From the NCBI GenBank assembly GCA_013416445.1, contig JACCER010000014.1, positions 19,778-83,777 of the forward strand: a stretch of DNA of 64,000 nt, given 5' to 3'. A program made the position numbers and the translations under genes. This stretch comes from Alcaligenaceae bacterium. Lineage in GTDB: Bacteria; Pseudomonadota; Gammaproteobacteria; Burkholderiales; Burkholderiaceae_B. This document shows positions 26,904-39,036 of this stretch, one piece after another (position 1 is the stretch's first letter; the number at the start of each line of letters is the position of its first letter). The notes beneath the pieces were generated by a model, which worked only from the letters and a program-made list of their open reading frames with translations, was not told the origin of the DNA and made no database searches.

Positions 26904-27326
26904 ATGGAAACAGAAAAAAGTTTGGTCTTGACCGACCACGATCGCGCAGTAATCAAACACAGGGCAAGTAGTGGTATTCTTCGTACCCTGGCGGCTCAGG
27001 CCGCTATGGCGGGCGTAGCTGTGCTGGTTTCGTGGTTGGTGTCTGGTAGTGGGGCCGCGTTTTCTGCTTTGGTTGGGGCCCTGGCATATTTTGTGCCTAA
27101 TTCGTTGTTTGCGTTGCGTTTGCTCATGGGCCTTTGGGGTCCTGTCAAATCAAACCCATTCACCTTTTTCTTGGGTGAGGCATTCAAGCTGGGTTCTGCA
27201 GTTGCTGTGCTGGTCCTTGTTGGCTGGCTGGGCCACGATTGGGTAGTATGGCCAGCTTTGTTGTTTGGGTTGTTGTGCGTTTTGAAGGGCTACGTATTGC
27301 TGCTTGCGTTTCGCAAGCTACCGTAG
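26904..27326 (+). CDS. atpI: ATP synthase subunit I
   Basis: A 140-residue small membrane protein heading the ATP synthase operon. The frame is open further left, but the ATG at 26904 (METEKSLV) gives the usual length and places a polar N-terminus before four hydrophobic helices. AtpI helps assemble the c-ring or supplies magnesium; it is not essential. The 3' neighbour is atpB. Confidence 0.85.
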   Translation: METEKSLVLTDHDRAVIKHRASSGILRTLAAQAAMAGVAVLVSWLVSGSGAAFSALVGALAYFVPNSLFALRLLMGLWGPVKSNPFTFFLGEAFKLGSAVAVLVLVGWLGHDWVVWPALLFGLLCVLKGYVLLLAFRKLP

Positions 27327-27387
27327 TCATACCAATTAATTCATGAGCCTTGTGCTCTGGTTACAAGCTTACAGGATAAGGTTTCAG

Positions 27388-28269
27388 ATGGCTGCCGCTC
27401 ACGATATTTCGCCCCAGTCAGAATACATTCAACACCACTTGGTGCATCTGAATAACATTGGTGAAAAACAGTCGGTCATCGCCGATTTCAGTTTTATCAA
27501 CTACGACTCGATGTTCTGGTCCGTTCTTATGGGCCTGATTACCGTGTATTTCATGTGGCGCGCCGCAAAAACAGTTACCACTGGTGTGCCTGGCCGTTTT
27601 CAGGTCGCCGTGGAAATGCTGGTCGACATGGTCGAAGAACAGGCCAAAAGCATTATCCCCAACGAGGTCTCGCGCCGTTTCGTTTCGCCGCTGGCCCTGA
27701 CCGTATTCCTGTGGATCATACTCATGAATACGCTTGACCTTATCCCCATCGACTTCCTCGCCACCATATTCCGGGTTACCGGACTGGGCGCCGAGCAAGG
27801 CGATGTCCTGTATTACCATCGTATTCTGCCTACCGCCGATCTTAACGTGCCCATAGGCATGGCGCTGGGCGTGCTCTTGCTGATGTTCTACTACGGCATC
27901 AAAATCAAGAACCCCATTGGTTTTGTAAAAGAATTGTTTACCGCTCCCTTTCATGCTCACGGCTTGGCCGGCTTGGTGCTCGCGCCGTTCAACTTCCTGT
28001 TGAACTGCATCGAATACGCCGCTAAAACCGTTTCGCTGGGCATGCGGTTGTTCGGCAACATGTTTGCCGGCGAACTTATTTTCATGCTGATCGCTTTGCT
28101 GGGCGGCGCATGGACCGGATTTAATGGTGCAAGCATAGGCTTGGGTATTGGCCAGATTCTGGCAGGGTCGGTATGGGCTATTTTCCACATACTTATCGTG
28201 CTGTTGCAGGCGTTTATCTTCATGATGCTGACTCTCGTATATGTGGGTCAGGCTCACGATGGCCATTAA
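27388..28269 (+). CDS. atpB: F0F1 ATP synthase subunit a
   Basis: A 293-residue membrane subunit that forms the proton half-channels of the F0 motor. I chose the ATG at 27388, behind AGGATAAGG, over an upstream in-frame ATG. The essential Arg sits in [17 protein letters not shown], and [20 protein letters not shown] is another conserved helix. Part of the atpIBEFHAGDC operon. Confidence 0.97.
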   Translation: MAAAHDISPQSEYIQHHLVHLNNIGEKQSVIADFSFINYDSMFWSVLMGLITVYFMWRAAKTVTTGVPGRFQVAVEMLVDMVEEQAKSIIPNEVSRRFVSPLALTVFLWIILMNTLDLIPIDFLATIFRVTGLGAEQGDVLYYHRILPTADLNVPIGMALGVLLLMFYYGIKIKNPIGFVKELFTAPFHAHGLAGLVLAPFNFLLNCIEYAAKTVSLGMRLFGNMFAGELIFMLIALLGGAWTGFNGASIGLGIGQILAGSVWAIFHILIVLLQAFIFMMLTLVYVGQAHDGH

Positions 28270-28337
28270 TAGTTTTCGGTCTGGGCGGTTCTGCCTGGCC
28301 GGGGTGCAAGGTGTTCTTGCAAAAGCAGTTTTTTTGA

Positions 28338-28616
<279 letters not shown>

Positions 28617-28748
28617 GCATTGCATGCAGCCCGCTTTGGCGGGTTAAGCAGCCGTAGGCGCCGGAATATACAAGGCGCTTTGCGGCATGGACATCAGGTG
28701 TTATGCAGCAGCGCTGCCTGGCACTATGGGTATTAAAGGGAAACGACC

Positions 28749-29219
28749 GTGAATTTAAACGCGACTCTCTTTTTTCAGATGATCGTGTTTTTCGTGCTTG
28801 GCTGGTTTACGATGAAATTCGTATGGCCGCCTCTCACGAAAGCAATGGATGATCGCCGCCAGAAAATTGCCGATGGCCTCGCGGCCGCCGACAAGGGCAA
28901 GGCCGATTTGGCCCAGGCTCAGGCGCGTATCAGTCTAATCGAGGCCTCTGCAAAAACAGAAAACCATACACGTATGGTTGAAGCCGAGAAACAGGCTGCG
29001 CTGCTTATCGAACAGGCTCGCCGTGAAGGCGAATCCGAGAAGGCGCGCATTGTCGCCCAGGCTCAGCAAGACGCCGCCCAAGAGGCCCAGCGTGTTCGCG
29101 AAAGCTTGCGTGCCGACGTCGCTATTCTTGCCGTCAAGGGTGCAGAGCAGATTCTCAAACGAGAAGTCAATGCGCAAGCACACGCCGAGCTGTTGACTCA
29201 GCTCCAGGCTCAACTCTAA
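28749..29219 (+). CDS. atpF: F0F1 ATP synthase subunit b
   Basis: A 156-residue stator subunit, GTG start at 28749 behind AAAGGGA. One N-terminal membrane helix (about 6-25) is followed by a long charged coiled coil, ending in the delta-binding region ([17 protein letters not shown]). Usual length for proteobacteria. Confidence 0.97.
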   Translation: MNLNATLFFQMIVFFVLGWFTMKFVWPPLTKAMDDRRQKIADGLAAADKGKADLAQAQARISLIEASAKTENHTRMVEAEKQAALLIEQARREGESEKARIVAQAQQDAAQEAQRVRESLRADVAILAVKGAEQILKREVNAQAHAELLTQLQAQL

Positions 29220-29232
29220 ACCAGGGCAGGCC

Positions 29233-29772
29233 ATGGCTGAACTATCGACTATTGCTAGACCGTACGCCGAAGCGTTATTCGCAGCGGCCCTCGACGACCA
29301 GGCTGGCCTGGCTTCGTGGTCCGGTCTGGTGTCCGAACTAGCTCAAGTGGCTAGTCTCGGCGACGTGCGCGAAGCACTGACAGATCCGCGGCTTAATGCC
29401 GCTCAGCGCACCGAGCTGTTTGCGGGTCTGATCAAGACTCCGCTCTCGGCAAAGGCGCAGAATTTCATCGAATTGCTGGTAAGCAATAACCGTATTCTGG
29501 TATTGCCGCAAATTGCCGAGCAATTCGAAATACTGAAAAACCGGCACGAAGGTACGGCGCTGGCTCAAATCAGCAGTGCTTATGCGCTAAGCGATGAGCA
29601 AATTCAAACGCTCGTGTCGGGCCTAGAGAAAAAATTTGGTCTGAAACTCAAGCCGGCCGTCACCGTAGATACTGATCTTATCGGTGGCGTGCGCGTGATC
29701 GTTGGCGACCAAGTACTTGATACTTCTGTGCAGGCCCAATTGGCCCGCATGCGCGATACTCTGGCCGCCTGA
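29233..29772 (+). CDS. atpH: F0F1 ATP synthase subunit delta
   Basis: A 179-residue subunit joining the peripheral stalk to the top of F1. It opens [16 protein letters not shown], the family signature, and closes with [20 protein letters not shown], the usual C-terminal block. It starts 13 bp after atpF. Confidence 0.97.
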   Translation: MAELSTIARPYAEALFAAALDDQAGLASWSGLVSELAQVASLGDVREALTDPRLNAAQRTELFAGLIKTPLSAKAQNFIELLVSNNRILVLPQIAEQFEILKNRHEGTALAQISSAYALSDEQIQTLVSGLEKKFGLKLKPAVTVDTDLIGGVRVIVGDQVLDTSVQAQLARMRDTLAA

Positions 29773-29807
29773 AGCGCGCCAGATAACAGGATTCCAGGAG
29801 TCTGAAC

Positions 29808-31349
29808 ATGCAACTTAACCCGTCAGAGATCAGCGAGCTGCTCAAGAGCCGCATCGAAGGCTTGGGCGCGTCGACCGACGTACGTACGCAGGGCACGGTT
29901 GTTTCCGTGACCGACGGTATTACCCGCATCCACGGTTTGTCCGACGTGATGCAAGGCGAAATGCTTGAATTCCCGAATAACGTGTTCGGTCTTGCGCTCA
30001 ACCTCGAGCGTGATTCTGTTGGCGCTGTTATTTTGGGCGATTACACCGGCGTGTCGGAAGGCGACCCGGTCAAAACCACCGGCCGTATTCTTGAAGTGCC
30101 CGTTGGCCCCGAATTGCGCGGCCGCGTCGTTGACGCGCTGGGCGTTCCCATCGATGGCAAAGGCCCCATCAACGCCAAAGCCACCGACATCATCGAAAAA
30201 GTCGCTCCAGGCGTTATTGCCCGTCAATCGGTTTCGCAGCCTCTGCAAACCGGCATCAAGGCAATTGACTCCATGGTGCCAATTGGCCGTGGCCAGCGCG
30301 AACTGATCATTGGTGACCGCCAAACTGGTAAAACCGCTGTTGCGGTCGACACCATCATCAGCCAAAAAGGCAAGAACGTTACCTGCGTGTACGTCGCCAT
30401 CGGCCAGAAGGCGTCGACCATCAACAACGTCGTGCGCAAGCTCGAAGAGTACGGCGCGCTTGAATACACCATTGTTGTTGCGGCCGCTGCATCCGACTCG
30501 GCTGCCATGCAGTACTTGTCGGCCTACTCGGGCTGCACCATGGGCGAATACTTCCGCGATCGCGGCGAAGACGCCCTCATCGTCTACGACGACCTGACCA
30601 AGCAAGCCTGGGCCTATCGCCAGGTTTCCTTGCTGTTGCGCCGCCCGCCAGGCCGCGAAGCCTACCCAGGCGACGTGTTCTATCTGCACTCGCGCCTGCT
30701 GGAACGCGCTGCTCGCGTCAATGCCGAATACGTCGAACAATTCACCAAGGGTGAAGTCAAGGGCAAGACTGGCTCGCTTACCGCGTTGCCTATCATTGAA
30801 ACCCAGGCTGGCGACGTTTCCGCTTTTGTTCCGACCAACGTAATTTCAATTACCGACGGCCAGATCTTCCTTGAAACCGACTTGTTCAACGCCGGTGTAC
30901 GTCCTCCTATCAACGCCGGTATTTCGGTGTCTCGCGTGGGTGGCGCTGCTCAAACCAAGGTTATCAAGAAGCTGTCGGGCGGTATTCGTACCGACTTGGC
31001 TCAGTACCGTGAATTGGCCGCTTTTGCTCAGTTCGCCTCCGACCTCGACGACGCCACGCGCCGTCAGCTCGAACGCGGCAAGCGCGTGGTTGAACTGCTC
31101 AAACAACCTCAGTACCAGCCCCTGCAAGTCTGGGAACTGGCTGTGACTTTGTATGCAGTTAATAACGGCTACCTCGACGACCTCGAAGTTGAGCAGATTC
31201 TGTCTTTCGAAAAAGCGTTGAAAGACCACCTGAAAGCCAAGCACGAGGGCATGATACAGCGTATTGAAGACACTAAAGAACTGTCCAAAGACGACGAAGC
31301 CGAGCTGGTTGCCGCCATACAAGAGTTCAAAAAGCACGGTGCTTTTTAA
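29808..31349 (+). CDS. atpA: F0F1 ATP synthase subunit alpha
   Basis: The 513-residue non-catalytic hexamer subunit. The P-loop [10 protein letters not shown] starts near 169, and the [24 protein letters not shown] and [11 protein letters not shown] blocks match the family, with the conserved arginine-bearing segment that completes the catalytic site ([10 protein letters not shown]). Long antisense frames overlap it, an effect of its codon use. Confidence 0.98.
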   Translation: MQLNPSEISELLKSRIEGLGASTDVRTQGTVVSVTDGITRIHGLSDVMQGEMLEFPNNVFGLALNLERDSVGAVILGDYTGVSEGDPVKTTGRILEVPVGPELRGRVVDALGVPIDGKGPINAKATDIIEKVAPGVIARQSVSQPLQTGIKAIDSMVPIGRGQRELIIGDRQTGKTAVAVDTIISQKGKNVTCVYVAIGQKASTINNVVRKLEEYGALEYTIVVAAAASDSAAMQYLSAYSGCTMGEYFRDRGEDALIVYDDLTKQAWAYRQVSLLLRRPPGREAYPGDVFYLHSRLLERAARVNAEYVEQFTKGEVKGKTGSLTALPIIETQAGDVSAFVPTNVISITDGQIFLETDLFNAGVRPPINAGISVSRVGGAAQTKVIKKLSGGIRTDLAQYRELAAFAQFASDLDDATRRQLERGKRVVELLKQPQYQPLQVWELAVTLYAVNNGYLDDLEVEQILSFEKALKDHLKAKHEGMIQRIEDTKELSKDDEAELVAAIQEFKKHGAF

Positions 31350-31401
31350 GTTTGACTGGCGAGGGTGATGAAGCATTTGCTTCAGTATCCATACGTAGGG
31401 T

Positions 31402-31422
31402 GGGGTCTGCGCAAGCAGCCCC
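31402..31422 (+). other. hairpin in the atpA-atpG gap
   Basis: GGGG, a bulged T, CTGC, loop GCAA, then GCAGCCCC: an eight-pair stem with a GNRA-type tetraloop, 50 bp after atpA. It has no T-run and so probably does not end transcription; it may protect or partly attenuate the message. Confidence 0.5.
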
Positions 31423-31449
31423 GCTATAACGCCCTTTCAGGAAAGAGCT

Positions 31450-32361
31450 ATGGCCGGAATTAAGGAAATTCGAACTAAGATCAAGAGCGTGCAAAACACG
31501 CGCAAGATCACCAAAGCCATGGAGATGGTTGCGGCATCCAAAATGCGCAAAGCGCAAGAACGGATGCGTGCAGGCCGTCCCTATGCAGACAAGGTGCGCG
31601 ATATCGCCGCCAACTTGATGCAGGCACACCCAGACTATTCGCATCCCTACATGGACGAACGCGAAAGCGTAAGTGCTGTGGGTATTGTTGTGGTCAGCAC
31701 CGACAAGGGTTTGTGCGGCGGCCTGAATACCAACATCATGCGGCTGGTGCTGGCTCGCCTGACAGAGTTCGAGAAACAAGGCATCAGGGTGCAGGCAACG
31801 GCCTTGGGCAACAAGGGCGCCGGCGTTTTAACGCGGATAGGCGCAAACCTGGTCTCGCAAGAGGTCCAGCTTGGCGACACCCCTAATCTTGAACGCCTTA
31901 TTGGCGCCATCAAGGTGCAAATCGACGACTTCATCAACGGCAAAATCGACGCTATCTATATTGCTACGAACCGCTTCGTGAACACCATGAAGCAGGATCC
32001 CAGCTTTATTCGTCTGTTGCCTTTGCCTAGCGGTCTGGCTGATCCTTTTCAGCAAGAAGGCTCGCAAGCCGAAGAACACAACGGCACTGCCAAAGCAACG
32101 CACGGCTGGGATTACATCTACGAACCCGACTCGCAAACCGTCATTGACGATTTGCTGATGCGCTACGTAGAAGGCCTGGTGTACCAGGCAGTGGCGGAAA
32201 ACATGGCCTCCGAGCAATCGGCTCGTATGGTGGCCATGAAGTCGGCATCCGACAATGCCAAGGAAGTCATTGGCGACCTGGAGCTGGTTTACAACAAAAC
32301 CCGCCAGGCTGCTATTACCAAAGAAATTTCAGAAATCGTGGGGGGCGCTGCCGCTGTTTAA
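31450..32361 (+). CDS. atpG: F0F1 ATP synthase subunit gamma
   Basis: The 303-residue rotor shaft of F1. It opens [20 protein letters not shown] and closes with [16 protein letters not shown], both characteristic of the coiled coil that turns within the alpha-beta hexamer; [12 protein letters not shown] is another family block. It follows atpA after a 100-bp gap holding a hairpin. Confidence 0.98.
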   Translation: MAGIKEIRTKIKSVQNTRKITKAMEMVAASKMRKAQERMRAGRPYADKVRDIAANLMQAHPDYSHPYMDERESVSAVGIVVVSTDKGLCGGLNTNIMRLVLARLTEFEKQGIRVQATALGNKGAGVLTRIGANLVSQEVQLGDTPNLERLIGAIKVQIDDFINGKIDAIYIATNRFVNTMKQDPSFIRLLPLPSGLADPFQQEGSQAEEHNGTAKATHGWDYIYEPDSQTVIDDLLMRYVEGLVYQAVAENMASEQSARMVAMKSASDNAKEVIGDLELVYNKTRQAAITKEISEIVGGAAAV

Positions 32362-32397
32362 AATTAAACAGAAAGGCATCCCGTCAAAGATATTTAG

Positions 32398-33831
<1,434 letters not shown>

Positions 33832-33840
33832 GGATTACAC

Positions 33841-34266
33841 ATGGCCCACTTGAATGTTGACGTAGTCAGTGCAGAAGAATCAATTTTCTCCGGTGAGGCG
33901 AAATTCGTGACACTGCCTGGCGAGTCGGGCGAACTGGGTATTTTGCCTGGCCACACGCCGCTTATTTCGCGCATTCGTCCGGGGACGGTGAAAATCGTTC
34001 AGCCCGACGGGCAAGAGGTAAACATCTTTGTGGCTGGCGGCATCCTCGAGATCCAGCCCGGTACGGTTACCGTATTGTCTGACACGGCCATTCGTGCCGA
34101 AGACCTTGATGAAGCCAAGGCTGTGGAAGCGCGTAAACGCGCTGAAGAAGCTTTGCGCAACACCAAAGACAAAGCCGATATCGCCGTGGTCGAAGCCGAA
34201 CTTGCAATGCTGGCAGCACAGGCTGCGGCGGCTCGCAGGCTTAGCCAGATCCGACGTTCACATTAA
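33841..34266 (+). CDS. atpC: F0F1 ATP synthase subunit epsilon
   Basis: The 141-residue regulatory subunit, last of the operon, nine bp after atpD. The N-terminal beta sandwich ([37 protein letters not shown]) and the C-terminal helical hairpin that inhibits ATP hydrolysis are both present. Confidence 0.97.
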   Translation: MAHLNVDVVSAEESIFSGEAKFVTLPGESGELGILPGHTPLISRIRPGTVKIVQPDGQEVNIFVAGGILEIQPGTVTVLSDTAIRAEDLDEAKAVEARKRAEEALRNTKDKADIAVVEAELAMLAAQAAAARRLSQIRRSH

Positions 34267-34296
34267 AACAGGCTGCTTAGGCAGCGGGTTTTAAAG

Positions 34297-34327
34297 CCAA
34301 CAGGGCGCCTGCCAGGCGCCCTGTTGG
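34297..34327 (+). terminator. strong hairpin ending the ATP synthase operon
   Basis: CCAACAGGGCGCCTG and CAGGCGCCCTGTTGG form an almost uninterrupted 15-pair stem 30 bp after atpC. A T-run is lacking, so whether it terminates alone or protects the 3' end is open; palindromic element e follows 23 bp later. Confidence 0.7.
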
Positions 34328-34350
34328 CGTTGGCGGTCCGGTATTTGTCG

Positions 34351-34378
34351 GTCGGATTAGCCGAAGGCGTAATCTGAC
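34351..34378. repeat. palindromic GTCGGATTA element, copy e
   Basis: GTCGGATTAGCC and GGCGTAATCTGAC pair around a GAA centre, 84 bp past atpC and just after the operon hairpin. The loop is shorter than in copies a, g and h. Confidence 0.75.
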
Positions 34379-34383
34379 AAACA

Positions 34384-34704
34384 GCCTCATTCCATTTCTA
34401 AATCAAACGTGCACTTTGTCGGGTTCGCTTGCCTTACGCCAGTAATGCATGCGCTTCGCCTGCGCGTTCAGGTTTGATTTGGAAACCGAATTACACTCCC
34501 ACGCTAGCAATCCAGTATACGTACTTCCCGAGTTGCTGTTTTTCCGAATAGCCGAGCGCCTGGGGCTTGATTATTCTTTAGGCACTGAGCGCTGGTGTTG
34601 TTGTGCACGTGCACAGCCAGCTTATCGTGATGTCAGGCAGACATCGCCTTATTGCTTTGCCGCTACTTGTTTCTATCGGCACGGCCTACTTTCAGGAGCC
34701 ACCC
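34384..34704. other. leader region upstream of the Fis-type regulator
   Basis: About 320 bp that must include a promoter for the regulator and possibly hemE. Open frames cross it (for example 34449-34751) without recognisable motifs. I see no clear -35/-10 pair. Confidence 0.35.
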
Positions 34705-35499
34705 TTGAGAGAATATCTGGATTGCGCAGTGTTAAGCACAGCTTGCTGTAGCCAATGGGTAAGCGACTGGCTTGACGCATATAAAGGCGGCCGGCTGCAG
34801 TTGTTTCCTCTAGAAACCGCCGATTCCGGCAGTCCCGATTCCATTGGGGTGTTGGCCGCGTCATCCATACGGCTCAAGCGTTACGACGCCTGCCTGTTGC
34901 CCATCACAGAACACAATTTGCCGTGGGCTCGCACCACGCTGGCCACAGCCCAGGGCATTTTGCATACGCCTGTGCTGGGCCTGGTGCGCAACCTGAAAGC
35001 GGCCGCCTTAAACGATCTTTGCGCGCTGGGGGTCGCCGATTTCATCCGCGATCCCCCATGCCCCGAAGAACTGCGCGTTCGTATCGAACGCTTGTTGGCC
35101 GATAGGCGTTATCATATGGCCTCGCTTATCTCAAATACTGGCATAAGCGAATCCGCGCGGCCATACGCTTGTCAGCCGCCCGTAGCAATAACCCAAGAAG
35201 CCCTGTGCGCTACCATCCTGGATCGTAGCGGCCATGAACTCGAGGCCTTCGCCGTGGCGTCCGCGTCGCGTTGCGCGACATCAGCAGAGTCCTTCAGGGC
35301 GGCTAAAAGCAAAGTCATCGAAAGGTTCGAAAGGGCCTATATTACGGCTGCGCTGGGTCGTCATTCGGGTAATATCGCCATGGCAGCGCGCGCGGCGCAA
35401 AAGCATAGGCGTGCTTTTTGGGCGCTGATGCGTAAACACGGCATCGATGCCGCGCCGTTTCGTTGCGACTCTACCCCCAACCGCACAATAGACAGGTAA
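34705..35499 (+). CDS. Fis-type HTH regulator with degenerate receiver-like N-terminus
   Basis: A 264-residue protein from a TTG at 34705, chosen because CAGGAG lies six bases before it; the frame is open to 34603, but nothing upstream looks conserved. The N-terminal 130 residues follow a receiver-domain outline: an alternating alpha/beta pattern, then [20 protein letters not shown] and [20 protein letters not shown], the usual beta-5/alpha-5 end. The phospho-acceptor Asp is not evident. The C-terminus is a Fis-like helix-turn-helix ([20 protein letters not shown] then [12 protein letters not shown]). It sits 28 bp before hemE and may regulate it, by inference. Confidence 0.75.
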   Translation: MREYLDCAVLSTACCSQWVSDWLDAYKGGRLQLFPLETADSGSPDSIGVLAASSIRLKRYDACLLPITEHNLPWARTTLATAQGILHTPVLGLVRNLKAAALNDLCALGVADFIRDPPCPEELRVRIERLLADRRYHMASLISNTGISESARPYACQPPVAITQEALCATILDRSGHELEAFAVASASRCATSAESFRAAKSKVIERFERAYITAALGRHSGNIAMAARAAQKHRRAFWALMRKHGIDAAPFRCDSTPNRTIDR

Positions 35500-35527
35500 A
35501 ATCGGGGGTCTTAGATTAAGGATAAAC

Positions 35528-36604
35528 GTGACTGCACCTATATTGAAAAACGATATTTTCCTGCGTTCGCTTATGCGCGAGCCAGTTCCCTATACCCCGC
35601 TTTGGCTGATGCGGCAGGCGGGGCGCTATTTGCCCGAATATAACGAAACTCGCGCACGCGCGGGGTCGTTCCTGGCATTGGCGCAAAATCGTGAATACGC
35701 CTGCGAGGTCACCTTGCAGCCGTTGCAGCGTTTCGATCTAGACGCCGCCATACTGTTTTCCGATATTCTCACCATTCCGCACGCAATGGGTCTAGGCCTT
35801 GATTTCGTGGCTGGCGAAGGCCCCAGGTTTGCCCATCCTTTGCGCACTGAAGACGACGTCAAGAAACTGACGGTTCCCGATCTTTCCAAGCTGCAGTACG
35901 TGTTCGACGCCGTTTCCCTGATCCGCAAAGAACTCGACGGCAAGGTGCCTTTAATCGGCTTTGCGGGCAGCCCCTGGACGGTAGGCTGTTATATGGTCGA
36001 AGGGCAAGGCTCCACTGATTACCGCATGATCAAGACCATGCTGTATAGTCGCCCCGACCTGCTGCACCGCATACTCGAAATCAATACGCAATCAACGCTT
36101 GAATACCTCAATGCCCAAATCCAGGCGGGTGCTCAAGCAGTCATGATCTTCGATAGCTGGGGCGGTGTATTGGCCGATGGCCTGTTCCAGGAATTTTCAT
36201 TGTCATATACACGCAGGGTCCTTGACGGCTTGATTCGCGAACACGAAGGGCGTGTCGTTCCCCGTATCGTGTTCACCAAGGGCGGAGCCCAATGGATAGA
36301 ACAAATCGCTGCAAGCGGTTGCGATGCCGTTGGGCTCGACTGGACCGCCAACCTGGGTCAGGTAAGGCAGCGCGTGGGCGATTCCGTTGCCTTGCAAGGC
36401 AATCTTGATCCCATGGCGATGTTCGGCGGCGAAGCCGCTATTCGCAAAGAGGCCAGGCGCGTCATTGATGATTTCGGCCCAGTAAAAAATGGTGGCCATG
36501 TCTTCAACTTTGGCCACGGCATTTCGCGCTTTACGCCGCCAGAAGCCGTAACCGTGCTGGTCGACGAAGTTCATACTTACAGCCGCTCCAAGCATCAGGC
36601 TTAA
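35528..36604 (+). CDS. hemE: uroporphyrinogen decarboxylase
   Basis: A 358-residue enzyme converting uroporphyrinogen III to coproporphyrinogen III by removing four carboxyl groups, in the haem pathway that hemA starts elsewhere in this window. The signature [20 protein letters not shown] is at about 21-40 and contains the substrate-binding arginines; [11 protein letters not shown] and [16 protein letters not shown] are further family blocks. It starts with GTG behind AAGGATAA. Confidence 0.97.
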   Translation: MTAPILKNDIFLRSLMREPVPYTPLWLMRQAGRYLPEYNETRARAGSFLALAQNREYACEVTLQPLQRFDLDAAILFSDILTIPHAMGLGLDFVAGEGPRFAHPLRTEDDVKKLTVPDLSKLQYVFDAVSLIRKELDGKVPLIGFAGSPWTVGCYMVEGQGSTDYRMIKTMLYSRPDLLHRILEINTQSTLEYLNAQIQAGAQAVMIFDSWGGVLADGLFQEFSLSYTRRVLDGLIREHEGRVVPRIVFTKGGAQWIEQIAASGCDAVGLDWTANLGQVRQRVGDSVALQGNLDPMAMFGGEAAIRKEARRVIDDFGPVKNGGHVFNFGHGISRFTPPEAVTVLVDEVHTYSRSKHQA

Positions 36605-36609
36605 GCTAT

Positions 36610-36628
36610 CAGGGGTGAAACTCCCCTG
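36610..36628 (+). terminator. hairpin downstream of hemE
   Basis: CAGGGG and CCCCTG, with TGAAACT between, form a compact stem five bases after the hemE stop, followed by GGCTTTCG. The T-run is poor, so the call is moderate. Confidence 0.45.
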
Positions 36629-36912
36629 GCTTTCGCCAAAACTGTCAAGGTTGTGCACAATTTTTCTGTATGCCCACAACCCAATGTCAAATATCAGTTA
36701 CGCTTTAAGTTGTTGGTTTAAGTCATTGTTATTTAAAGGCATTGCTCTTGTTTTTGATGCTTTCTTCTATAATTTCCAACTACACTCATTGACTTTCAAC
36801 AAGTTGTTCTCCAGATTCTCCCCAAAGTTATCCACAGGCAGGGGGCTTATATCTTAAAACTCGCTTGGCGCCTGTGTTTTGGGCGGTCGACAAGAATTCA
36901 CTTGAAGTATTA
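36629..36912. other. AT-rich region between hemE and priA, with a DnaA box and a promoter-like -10
   Basis: The stretch is clearly richer in A and T than its neighbours. It holds a perfect DnaA box TTATCCACA (36828-36836), a near match TTGTGCACA (36652-36660) and a consensus -10 TATAAT (36768-36773) whose -35 is poor (TTGCTC, 20 bp away). It should contain the priA promoter. It is not a full origin: too few boxes and no dnaA or gidA nearby. Confidence 0.5.
36828..36836 (+). promoter_or_regulatory. DnaA box upstream of priA
   Basis: TTATCCACA matches the DnaA consensus exactly and lies about 77 bp before the priA start. A single box can act as a regulatory DnaA site for a replication gene; it is too little for an origin. 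Confidence 0.5.
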
Positions 36913-39027
36913 ATGTCAGATATCGCCATTACCGAACCGTACTCCAGCGCCAGCACCGATGCGGTTGCGCCGGTTGCTTGCTGGGTACGGGTCGCGCTCG
37001 ATATCCCCATACTCGATGTGTTCGATTACCGCTGCGTTCAGGCTGTACCCATCGGAACGCGGGTCATTGTGCCTTTTGGCCCCCGCAAGCTGGTTGGTAT
37101 TGTCGTTGCAACACCCGAGCACCCAGCCATTGATCCCAAGCTGGTCAAAGACGTAGACCAAGTGCTGGATGACACGCCACCCTTGTCCGCCGATTGGTTG
37201 CGCATGGCGGCGTTTGCGGCGCAGTACTATCAGCGGCCCATAGGCGAAGTGATATTGCCGGCGTTGCCGTCGGCTTTGCGCAAGGTAGCGGCGTACCAGG
37301 GGAAGCGTTCAGCGGGTGGGCCGGTCAAGCGGCTCGATCGGCGCACCAAGAAGGTCGCGAGCAATGCCATACAGGCAGACCAAGCTCCCTTGTTGAATCC
37401 CGAGCAACTGATCGCCGCCGACGCAATAGCTGCATTGCAAGACCACAAAACCATTTTGCTGCACGGGGTAACAGGCAGCGGCAAAACGGAAGTGTATTTA
37501 CATGCAGCCAAGGCGGCGTTGGCACGTGGGCGGCAAGTGCTGTTCCTGGTGCCTGAAATCAATCTGACTCCTCAGCTTGAACAGTCTTTGCGCACCAGGC
37601 TTGCGGGCATTGCCGAACCTGACACCCTGGCTGTCATGCATAGCGGGCTGGCCGATGGCGAACGTTTGTTGGCCTGGCTGAATGTGCAGCGTGGCAAAGC
37701 GCGTATCTTGCTGGGAACCCGGCTGGCCATTTTTGCGCCCTTGCCGGATCTTGGCCTGATCATTGTCGATGAAGAACACGATACCTCCTACAAACAGCAA
37801 GACGGTTTGCGTTATTCGGCTCGTGATTTGGCCGTCTGGCGTGGGCGTGACCGCAATGTGCCGGTGGTGCTGGGTTCCGCCACACCTTCGCTCGAAAGCT
37901 GGAATCACGCAGAACGCGGGCATTACCAGCGCTTTACCTTGGCGCGTCGCGCGCGCGAGGTCGAGCTGCCGGAGATCAGGCTGGTAGATACCCGGCGCCT
38001 GACCATGCAGGAGGGTTTTTCGCCGCATCTGGTCAAAGCCTTGGGTGAACGCCTCGAGCGCGGCGAGCAATCACTTATCTTTCTTAACCGGCGCGGTTAT
38101 GCGCCGGTCCTGAATTGCGCCTCATGCGGCTGGGTCAGTAATTGTCCCCGGTGTACCGCGTATACCGTGCTGCATCGGGCCGGGGCGCGGCGCAATCACT
38201 TGCAGTGTCATCATTGCGGCTATCAGGCGCGGGTGCCGCGCGCCTGCCCCGATTGCGGTGATCAAGACCTCAAGCCCATGGGGCGCGGAACACAGCGGGT
38301 AGAAGAACATCTGGCAGAACTTTTCCCAGGCGCCCGCATTGCCCGTATTGATGCCGACAGCACACGCTTGAAGGGTAGCGCAGCTGCCTTGTTCGCCAAG
38401 GTACATGCCGGCGAGGTCGACTTGCTGGTAGGCACGCAAATGGTGGCCAAGGGGCATGATTTTGCCAACTTGGGCCTGGTGGGCGTGCTGAATGCCGACG
38501 CCATGCTGTTTGCCCAAGATTTTCGTGCCCCTGAAAGGCTGTTTGCCCAGCTTATGCAGGTGGCTGGGCGTGCTGGTCGTCATGTACGGGGGGGGGAAGT
38601 CATCATCCAGACCGACTACCCCGAGCAGGCGGTGTATCAGGCATTGCTCAAACATGATTATCTGGGGTTTGCGGAATACGGGCTGTCTGAGCGCAAGGTG
38701 GTGGGTTTGCCGCCGTATGCCTACCAGGCATTGCTCACGGCTGAAGCGCGCGAACTGGCCACAGCAGTTGATTTCCTCACGCAGGCGCGGGCCTGGCCAG
38801 CCGAGTATCCCGATCTGTTTCCCACTGCCACTGCCATTACCTTATACGATCCGGTTCCCCTGAGGGTGGTACGAGTCGCCAACATCGAGCGCGCACAATT
38901 ATTGGTGGAAAGCGCCAGCCGCCCAGCCCTGCAGGCGTTTCTTACCGCCTGGTCTTATGCATTGGGCGATCTCGCACGGCAGTTTCGAGTGCGCCACAAC
39001 CTTGAAGTTGATCCCTTGGAAATATAA
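36913..39027 (+). CDS. priA: primosomal protein N' (PriA helicase)
   Basis: From the ATG at 36913 the protein has 704 residues, normal for the family; a longer frame opens at 36865. It restarts stalled replication forks by loading the primosome. The Walker A is in LLHGVTGSGKTEVYLH, Walker B reads IIVDEEHD, and the eight zinc-binding cysteines are in four CxxC pairs (CASCGWVSNCPRC, then CHHC and CPDC). GRAGRHVRGGEVIIQTDYPE is a late helicase motif. The gene runs with rep, ten bp apart. Confidence 0.96.
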   Translation: MSDIAITEPYSSASTDAVAPVACWVRVALDIPILDVFDYRCVQAVPIGTRVIVPFGPRKLVGIVVATPEHPAIDPKLVKDVDQVLDDTPPLSADWLRMAAFAAQYYQRPIGEVILPALPSALRKVAAYQGKRSAGGPVKRLDRRTKKVASNAIQADQAPLLNPEQLIAADAIAALQDHKTILLHGVTGSGKTEVYLHAAKAALARGRQVLFLVPEINLTPQLEQSLRTRLAGIAEPDTLAVMHSGLADGERLLAWLNVQRGKARILLGTRLAIFAPLPDLGLIIVDEEHDTSYKQQDGLRYSARDLAVWRGRDRNVPVVLGSATPSLESWNHAERGHYQRFTLARRAREVELPEIRLVDTRRLTMQEGFSPHLVKALGERLERGEQSLIFLNRRGYAPVLNCASCGWVSNCPRCTAYTVLHRAGARRNHLQCHHCGYQARVPRACPDCGDQDLKPMGRGTQRVEEHLAELFPGARIARIDADSTRLKGSAAALFAKVHAGEVDLLVGTQMVAKGHDFANLGLVGVLNADAMLFAQDFRAPERLFAQLMQVAGRAGRHVRGGEVIIQTDYPEQAVYQALLKHDYLGFAEYGLSERKVVGLPPYAYQALLTAEARELATAVDFLTQARAWPAEYPDLFPTATAITLYDPVPLRVVRVANIERAQLLVESASRPALQAFLTAWSYALGDLARQFRVRHNLEVDPLEI

Positions 39028-39036
39028 AGGTCAGTA

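Noticed and set aside
27418..28266. 282-codon antisense frame within atpB
   Set aside because: Low-complexity polar protein without motifs, opposite to a certain gene; a shadow of codon bias.
29823..30740. 305-codon antisense frame within atpA
   Set aside because: Same reason; the sense strand is an unambiguous ATP synthase subunit.
34449..34751. 100-codon frame before the Fis-type regulator
   Set aside because: No motif or ribosome site, and overlaps the start of the better-supported gene.
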